11,708 bases of DNA from an uncultured Candidatus Melainabacteria bacterium. Lineage in GTDB: Bacteria; Cyanobacteriota; Vampirovibrionia; Gastranaerophilales; Gastranaerophilaceae. Below the pieces are notes generated by a model that did no database searches, was not told where the DNA came from, and saw only the letters and a program-made list of their open reading frames with translations. Made by a program: the position numbers and the translations under genes. This document shows positions 7,689-11,708 of the stretch, one piece after another; within the stretch, counting starts at the first letter, position 1; every line of letters begins with the position of its first letter. The stretch spans positions 1-11,708 of the forward strand of contig CAMOQI010000008.1 in the NCBI GenBank assembly GCA_946622835.1. Reading direction: 5' to 3'.

Positions 7689-7850
7689 ATGGAGTTTGAA
7701 TCGCACATGCTATGGAGTGCGATTGCGGGAGTTAACATTTTGTTACAATCCACAAACTCAATAGGGATAAGCGTTTTAATACAATGTTATATCAAGCATA
7801 TATATTCAATACGCAATTTTTATATCAATAAAACGTTTATAAAAACATAG
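7689..7850 (+). CDS. Possible 53-residue hydrophobic small protein or leader peptide
   Basis: An ATG-to-TAG frame of 53 codons starting MEFESHMLWSAIAG. Residues about 8-33 are mostly hydrophobic and uncharged (one possible membrane segment); the tail is basic and aromatic, ending in NKTFIKT. It has a Shine-Dalgarno 5 nt upstream, follows the 7515 promoter, and is in the same frame as the downstream large gene, ending 43 nt before its ATG. I do not recognise the sequence. A 53-codon open frame has a low but not negligible chance of arising at this base composition, and nested inverted repeats inside it could instead mean that the segment is structured RNA. Treat as a candidate. Confidence 0.3.
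   Translation: MEFESHMLWSAIAGVNILLQSTNSIGISVLIQCYIKHIYSIRNFYINKTFIKT
7692..7759 (+). ncRNA. Candidate structured leader RNA element (nested inverted repeats)
   Basis: GAGTTTG (7692-7698) pairs with CAAACTC (7753-7759). Directly inside its 5' arm, AATCGCAC (7699-7706) pairs with GTGCGATT (7717-7724) around a 10-nt loop. A third small stem, TAACA (7733-7737) with TGTTA (7741-7745), closes a TTT loop. Together these can form a three-way junction with perfect 7- and 8-bp helices that abut. There is no following T-run, so it is not an intrinsic terminator. I cannot match it to a known riboswitch. It overlaps the 53-codon ORF, so folding and translation would compete. Confidence 0.3.
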
Positions 7851-7878
7851 TGAAATAATGTGAATGTACTTAATAATG

Positions 7879-7884
7879 AAAGGA
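7879..7884 (+). promoter_or_regulatory. Shine-Dalgarno that sets the start of the 859-residue protein
   Basis: AAAGGA lies 8 nt before the ATG at 7893. The longer frame beginning with GTG at 7860 has no ribosome site upstream, and its extra 11 codons lie across this signal, so 7893 is the preferred start. Confidence 0.75.
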
Positions 7885-7892
7885 CGACGAAC

Positions 7893-10472
7893 ATGGGAAA
7901 CAATTTTATCGGGATAACAAACTCCATCACAACAAACGTATTGCAACAGCAACAGCAACAACAACAAGAATTATTAAATACCGCAAAAAAACGTTTAGTT
8001 GAACTCGGATACTCCCAAGAACAACTTGACAAATTTACGGTAATAATTAACCCAAAAGACAGCGATGAAGTAAAAACTCAAAAACAAGAGCTTCAAGCAA
8101 AAAGAAATGAAGCACTATTAAAATTTGCCTATAAAAAAGGTGTTATCTCAGAGGGCAAAATAGCAGAAACATTTGGAGCCAGCTTTAAAAATACAATTAC
8201 AGCAGAAGTATCTGATGAAGAAAAAGCTAAAATAGCAGGACGCAGACAATCATACGAAAATAAACTTTTTGAAATTCAAGAAGCAAAAGATCTTGCAAAA
8301 GCACAAGAAAAATTTGAAAAACTTCAAGCTGAAACAAAGGCTGCAAGACAAGAAATGAATAGAGTAGATAAGAAAACACTTAAAAAGACAATTAAGGACG
8401 CTAACGGAAATAAAGTAAAAAAAGAAGATGCCAGATTCGCAGCTGAAGTTAAACATAGAGAATTAAGCGATAACTTAGTTATTGCTCGTACAGAATTAGA
8501 CGCTCTTAAAGAGAAATATGGAGAAGACAAAGTAAATCAAATTAACCGCTTTAACAGAGAACGTGCAGAAGAACTTGATAATGCTTTAGGTTTCGAAAAA
8601 AATGACAGAACAAGCTCTCAAAAAGCAGCTGATCGTGAGGTTAACGACTTTTTCAATACCGATAAAGGGAAAAAAGCTGTTATTGCCGAACAAAGAAAAT
8701 TACAAAATATGACTCAAAAAGAAGTCCGAGATGCAATGAGAAATAATGATGGAAAAACCGTAAATCAAGGCTTCAATCCATTCTATGGCGGTACGCTAAA
8801 AGGCAGAGGAAGAAAAAATGCTGACCATACCGAAAGACAAATGGCTGTTGAAAAAATAATCATCGGCGATAAAGACAAGTATAAAGCCGAAAAGAAAAAC
8901 GATACAAATGGAAATCCAACGGTTACATTCTTAACTCAAAAGCAATACAACAAGGCTATTGAAATCGCAAAATCTCAAGGTGTTGAATTGCCTGCTAAAG
9001 CAAAAGAATTAACTGAAGATGACTTGCGTAAACTTCAACAGGTTATGGTTGATGCTGCAGGCGGATTCGGCAGCAGATTGGACTTAAGTGAACGTTATGC
9101 AATGAAAGACGAATTTAAAGCCGGCTTCCAGACAATCAGAAAAATATCTGAAGCTGTTGGTGTCGATGTTCAAAAAGGTCATAAAAATGTAGCAGCTGTA
9201 GTCGGGGCTGGACTTGCGATTGCAGGGTCTGTATGGGCTAATGCATTAGACAAAGCATACCCGATAACAGAGCCTGGTGGGCAAGAATGGGTTGAGGGCA
9301 CCAAAATACAAGAATGGATTCGCGACCCTAAAACACAAGCATCGCACTTGGTAACAAAAGAGACACCCGGATATTGGAAAAAACTTGATGATATAATTAA
9401 ATTTATTAAAGACAATGACAGTGCTAAAGTATTACTTGGGGCTCTTAGTGCCGAAGCTCTAATTCCGCTTATACTAATGATAGCAGATCATGAGCCTGAT
9501 TTGCTTAGAAATAATAAAACCCTTGCAGATGCAGTTTACGACCAAGCAGCTAAAGCTCTTAAATTCGAAACACCAAATGCCAGAAAAGTGATGCAAAAAT
9601 ATTTTGAATTAGATAATATTACAAAAGAACAAAAACTGGCTATTCTTCAAAAAGCTATGGGTAATAAAGGTAAAAAACTTAACCCGAGAGAACTCGCAGC
9701 AGCAATGACAGCGGCAATAGCTGCAGGTGGCAAAGATGGCTTAGGTACCATTGACAAAGTAGATCTTCATGAAGATGTAAAAACAGATAATAAAGACCGA
9801 GTAGCGTATGATACTAATGGAGACAAAGATGATTTTATCGACGCAGAAGGAAATAAAGTAAACCTTGATAATGCACGTGATGAATATGGCAATAAAATTA
9901 TCAAAGATGGGGCTTTGGCAACCTCATATGATAGCAAAACATTAGCAAACAACAATGTTACTATTGACAGAAATGCTACCATGGAAATTAACAACGAGGG
10001 TAAGCTTAATGAATTGAACAACCCAACAGCAAAAGCTCAATATACATCCGCAAATGAACATAATCAAACAAGAATAACGGGTAACCCTCTCAGACCCACG
10101 ACTATCGAAATGGATGACGATGTAAATCATAATGATGGCAAGGTCAATACCCATAAGTTTGAATTTGTAGAAGAAAAGGACGGAAAAGTATACTATAAAT
10201 TAGTAGAAGTGACCGTTCCTGGCCCTGAGGGCAAGCCTGTCGCACTTAAGTCTACAGCAGTTGGCAAATTGTATGTCTTAAATACAGACAAGCTTGAGAA
10301 TGACAAAGGTACATTCACTGAGACCATAGCCCAAAAAGATGAACTTGGTATGACAACAGAAGAAATAACATACAAAACCAAAGTATCGCAACTTACCTAT
10401 CACCTTGATGCTGAAGATGGCAAATCAAGTGCAAAATACAGTGACGTAAACCCTAATGTCAAAAAGAAATAG
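7893..10472 (+). CDS. Large hypothetical protein with polyglutamine tract, charged helices and two hydrophobic segments
   Basis: 859 residues from the ATG at 7893 (870 from a less likely GTG at 7860). I do not recognise the family. Visible parts: a polar N-terminus without signal peptide; eight glutamines (18-25); a long charged, Ala/Glu/Lys-rich stretch likely to be helical or coiled coil (about 105-235, including KAQEKFEKLQAETKAARQEM); a basic patch TLKGRGRK (301-308); a Gly/Ala hydrophobic segment (about 432-450); a Trp-containing 60-residue linker; a second hydrophobic segment (about 513-531, LIPLILMIA); a helical region with an Ala-rich run (600-611); and an Asn/Asp/Lys-rich, strand-forming tail (about 690-859). 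D640-x-N642-x-D644-x-D646 looks like part of a calcium-binding loop but the 12-residue pattern is incomplete. DANGNKV (169-175) and DAEGNKV (650-656) recur with a following AR. It stands alone between two long leaders and upstream of an adhesin, suggesting a surface or secretion-related role, but that is speculation. Confidence 0.85.
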   Translation: MGNNFIGITNSITTNVLQQQQQQQQELLNTAKKRLVELGYSQEQLDKFTVIINPKDSDEVKTQKQELQAKRNEALLKFAYKKGVISEGKIAETFGASFKNTITAEVSDEEKAKIAGRRQSYENKLFEIQEAKDLAKAQEKFEKLQAETKAARQEMNRVDKKTLKKTIKDANGNKVKKEDARFAAEVKHRELSDNLVIARTELDALKEKYGEDKVNQINRFNRERAEELDNALGFEKNDRTSSQKAADREVNDFFNTDKGKKAVIAEQRKLQNMTQKEVRDAMRNNDGKTVNQGFNPFYGGTLKGRGRKNADHTERQMAVEKIIIGDKDKYKAEKKNDTNGNPTVTFLTQKQYNKAIEIAKSQGVELPAKAKELTEDDLRKLQQVMVDAAGGFGSRLDLSERYAMKDEFKAGFQTIRKISEAVGVDVQKGHKNVAAVVGAGLAIAGSVWANALDKAYPITEPGGQEWVEGTKIQEWIRDPKTQASHLVTKETPGYWKKLDDIIKFIKDNDSAKVLLGALSAEALIPLILMIADHEPDLLRNNKTLADAVYDQAAKALKFETPNARKVMQKYFELDNITKEQKLAILQKAMGNKGKKLNPRELAAAMTAAIAAGGKDGLGTIDKVDLHEDVKTDNKDRVAYDTNGDKDDFIDAEGNKVNLDNARDEYGNKIIKDGALATSYDSKTLANNNVTIDRNATMEINNEGKLNELNNPTAKAQYTSANEHNQTRITGNPLRPTTIEMDDDVNHNDGKVNTHKFEFVEEKDGKVYYKLVEVTVPGPEGKPVALKSTAVGKLYVLNTDKLENDKGTFTETIAQKDELGMTTEEITYKTKVSQLTYHLDAEDGKSSAKYSDVNPNVKKK
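7944..7967 (+). repeat. CAA/CAG trinucleotide tract encoding eight glutamines
   Basis: Eight consecutive CAR codons (CAA, CAG, CAA, CAG, then four CAA). It lies near the N-terminus of the large hypothetical protein and could vary in length by slippage in multiples of three, which would keep the frame. Confidence 0.85.
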
Positions 10473-10482
10473 GCTATAGAAA

Positions 10483-10520
10483 AAACCAAGAAGGATGGCG
10501 AATGCCATCCTTCTTGGTTT
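10483..10520. terminator. Perfect 17-bp hairpin terminator after the 859-residue gene
   Basis: The left arm 10483-10499 is the exact reverse complement of the right arm 10504-10520, with a 4-nt loop (GAAT). It starts 11 nt after the stop codon. On the + strand the T-run is only the TTT ending the right arm, followed by GTAATG. On the - strand the exit side reads GGTTTTTTC, a better U-tract. The hairpin is strong enough to terminate or protect the 3' end and may work in both directions. Confidence 0.8.
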
Positions 10521-10638
10521 GTAATGACAATAACAGCTTGTAAACCAAGTTCCAAATGAGAATAAAACCCCATAACGAACTTAGCGTCTTAACATCCAGC
10601 GACCTATCGTCTTAATTTTATCTTCATTAACCCAAAAA

Positions 10639-10671
10639 GTTATATAAAACTTCATATACCCTGTATATAAC
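10639..10671. promoter_or_regulatory. Nested palindrome, operator-like
   Basis: GTTATATA (10639-10646) and TATATAAC (10664-10671) are exact inverted repeats. Between and partly overlapping them is ATATAC-CCT-GTATAT (10654-10668), a 15-bp palindrome of the size bound by dimeric repressors. No regulator can be named. AT-rich composition makes such palindromes more likely by chance. Confidence 0.35.
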
Positions 10672-10785
10672 AAGAAAAATTGTAACAAAAATTAATATTT
10701 AAGAAAACTATAGCAAAAATAAAAATTCACGCACGTTTATATATATATGTTGAAAATTATAATGTGAAGCATGGCTTAATGAAAA

Positions 10786-10806
10786 GTAATAATGCACAAT
10801 TATTAC
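10786..10806. promoter_or_regulatory. Inverted repeat at the adhesin promoter
   Basis: GTAATAAT (10786-10793), 5-nt spacer GCACA, ATTATTAC (10799-10806): a perfect 8-bp inverted repeat. It covers the place where a -35 would lie for the extended -10 at 10816-10824, so a bound dimer would block or assist RNA polymerase there. Confidence 0.45.
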
Positions 10807-10815
10807 ATTTGCTCC

Positions 10816-10824
10816 TGCTACAAT
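10816..10824 (+). promoter_or_regulatory. Extended -10 promoter TGCTACAAT for the adhesin
   Basis: TG at 10816-10817, one base, TACAAT at 10819-10824. No consensus -35 at the right spacing. Predicted start near 10831 gives a leader of about 40 nt to the ATG at 10871. GGAAGGA at 10855-10861 is the Shine-Dalgarno, 9 nt before the start. Confidence 0.45.
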
Positions 10825-10870
10825 ATACGATAATAATGATTAATCAGATAATATGGAAGGATATACACCA

Positions 10871-11708
10871 ATGAAAAACAGCAGACAAAAGTCAAAAAGA
10901 GTAATCGCAATGTCACTTACGGCATTATTCCTTACTCATCAGACTATGATGTTGTCCGTATTCGCCAGTAACATTACAGGCGTAACCAACGGCGGACACG
11001 GAACTTTTAATATTGACCCCCAAGGTGCCAAAAACGGTATCGGCTACAGAGCCTACGAAAACTTTACCCTTGATAAAGGTGATGTGGCAAACCTTAACTT
11101 TAAAGATGTAAATTCATTCGTTAACCTCGTTGATAAACAAATCGTTATTAACGGGATTGTCAATTCAATGAAAAACGGTAATTTCCACAACGGTAAAGCC
11201 GTATTCGTATCACCCAACGGAATGGTTGTAGGTGCTTCCGGCGTATTAAACGTAGGTTCATTGGGCGCTTATACAACAAATATGAGCGAAGCTGAATTTA
11301 AAAATTTAACAAAAAATGTTGATAATATTACAACTCAACAACTTAATTCATTTGTTGGTGGCTACGCTGCAAAAGGTTCGGCGCCTATAACAATAAACGG
11401 TAAAGTTGTAACAACCGGAGATTTAAGTGTTCATACCTCTGGCAAATTAGATGTTGGCAAAGATGCCGTTTTGGTTGGCGGGGTAAACGAAAACCAAAGA
11501 ATCGCATATTCTTCAAACGCTGCTGCAAATCAATTATTTGATAAATTAGTAAATATTGATAATATTAAAACCGCGTCAGGAAACCAATTCTCAGCTAACG
11601 GAGGAAATGTAGAAATAATATCTTCCGGCGGCGGTATAAATATGGAAGGAACCGTTGCTAACTATGGCCAAAACGGAGTTACTACTGTACGTAATGCATC
11701 TGCAGACA
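10871..11708 (+). CDS. Filamentous haemagglutinin-type (TPS domain) secreted adhesin, N-terminal part
   Basis: The frame is open from the ATG at 10871 to the window end (279 codons), so the gene is partial. Residues 1-32 form a signal peptide: a basic start (KNSRQKSKR), a hydrophobic core (VIAMSLTALFL) and a likely cut after VFA. Residues about 33-260 match the haemagglutination-activity/TPS domain: glycine- and asparagine-rich repeated strands, and VFVSPNGMVVGASGVLNVGS (111-130), equivalent to the N-P-N-G-I/M-x-x-G motif of FhaB-like proteins, here with Ser in place of the first Asn. Such domains are recognised by a TpsB outer-membrane pore that exports the protein, which then folds as a beta-helix. 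The size class of the family is usually very large, so most of this gene lies outside. GGAAGGA 9 nt upstream supports the start. No TpsB gene is in the window. Confidence 0.85.
   Translation, partial: MKNSRQKSKRVIAMSLTALFLTHQTMMLSVFASNITGVTNGGHGTFNIDPQGAKNGIGYRAYENFTLDKGDVANLNFKDVNSFVNLVDKQIVINGIVNSMKNGNFHNGKAVFVSPNGMVVGASGVLNVGSLGAYTTNMSEAEFKNLTKNVDNITTQQLNSFVGGYAAKGSAPITINGKVVTTGDLSVHTSGKLDVGKDAVLVGGVNENQRIAYSSNAAANQLFDKLVNIDNIKTASGNQFSANGGNVEIISSGGGINMEGTVANYGQNGVTTVRNASAD

Larger units (their letters stand above)
7407..7892 (+). other. Long leader region upstream of the 859-residue protein
   Basis: 486 nt without a large gene. In order it holds: an imperfect palindromic repeat (7416-7461); an extended -10 promoter (7515-7523); the short inverted sequence ACAATTGT (7561-7568 area); three AAGTAAAGG repeats (7621, 7641, 7674); a 53-codon ORF (7689-7850) containing nested inverted repeats; a second extended -10-like string (7741-7749); TATATCAA twice, 33 nt apart (7788, 7821); and a Shine-Dalgarno at 7879-7884. 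The minus-strand open frame across 7517-7753 starts at GTG without a ribosome site and looks like a compositional by-product. No tRNA-like fold was seen. Confidence 0.6.
10473..10870 (+). other. Intergenic region between the 859-residue gene and the adhesin gene
   Basis: 398 nt with no convincing gene. It holds a 17-bp hairpin (10483-10520), CGTCTTAA twice (10585 and 10608, 23 nt apart), an inverted repeat GTTATATA/TATATAAC enclosing a 15-bp palindrome (10639-10671), short blocks shared with the other leader (10679-10768), an 8-bp inverted repeat (10786-10806), an extended -10 (10816-10824) and the adhesin Shine-Dalgarno (10855-10861). A 31-codon frame at 10779-10874 overlaps the adhesin start by ATGA but lies across the promoter and is doubtful. 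Confidence 0.6.

Noticed and set aside
7517..7753. 78-codon hydrophobic reading frame on the minus strand of the leader
   Set aside because: It starts at GTG without a Shine-Dalgarno, and its hydrophobicity follows from reading the complement of A-rich DNA. The opposite strand has the promoter and ribosome sites.
7860..7892. GTG start that would add 11 residues to the large hypothetical protein
   Set aside because: No ribosome site precedes it, while the ATG at 7893 has AAAGGA 8 nt upstream.
7820..8032. Minus-strand frame with a run of cysteines opposite the polyQ tract
   Set aside because: The polycysteine and serine-rich sequence is the complement of the CAA/CAG tract and lies inside the large plus-strand gene.
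9810..9846. EF-hand or dockerin-like calcium loop (D640 to D650)
   Set aside because: The first half (D-x-N-x-D-x-D) fits, but the glycine at position 6 and the acidic residue at position 12 are missing, and there is no second loop.
10556..10615. 19-codon plus-strand frame (MRIKPHNELSVLTSSDLSS)
   Set aside because: No ribosome site and short enough to be expected by chance; it spans the CGTCTTAA repeats, which explain part of its sequence.

Overview
The window is low-GC DNA (roughly one third G+C by eye) using the standard bacterial code. The organism appears to be diderm: it carries the start of a two-partner-secretion (TPS) haemagglutinin-type adhesin, which needs an outer-membrane partner. 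Low GC, FtsEX, RlhA- and RimO-like enzymes and a large adhesin with this N-terminus suggest a gut-associated non-photosynthetic relative of cyanobacteria (Vampirovibrionia/Gastranaerophilales). That placement is an inference from protein style, not a measured result.

Region 1 (1-2778, + strand) reads as one tightly packed transcription unit. It holds the last codons of ftsE, then ftsX (8-nt overlap), then a 424-residue protein with a degenerate receiver domain and a degenerate GGDEF-like domain (6-nt gap), then an isochorismatase-like cysteine hydrolase (8-nt overlap). Region 2 (2781-4547, - strand) is a U32-family protein of the RlhA type, convergent with region 1 with only 2 nt between the stop codons. 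Region 3 (4634-7406, + strand) is rimO followed 10 nt later by a polytopic MOP-type flippase. RlhA and rimO diverge from an 86-nt intergenic space; both families modify the ribosome and use Fe-S-type cysteine motifs.

Region 4 (7407-11708) is accessory-looking. A 486-nt leader holds a palindromic repeat, an extended -10 promoter, three AAGTAAAGG repeats, an unlisted 53-codon ORF with a good Shine-Dalgarno, and nested inverted repeats. It precedes an 859-residue protein I do not recognise (polyglutamine tract, long charged helices, two hydrophobic segments). A perfect 17-bp hairpin ends that gene. A second 398-nt leader with three inverted repeats and an extended -10 element precedes the signal-peptide-bearing TPS adhesin, which runs off the window end. 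The two leaders share several short blocks in the same order, so the two genes may be co-regulated.

No tRNA, rRNA, CRISPR array, transposase or integrase was seen. The most novel items are the 859-residue protein with its leader and the pseudo-receiver/pseudo-GGDEF protein attached to ftsEX.
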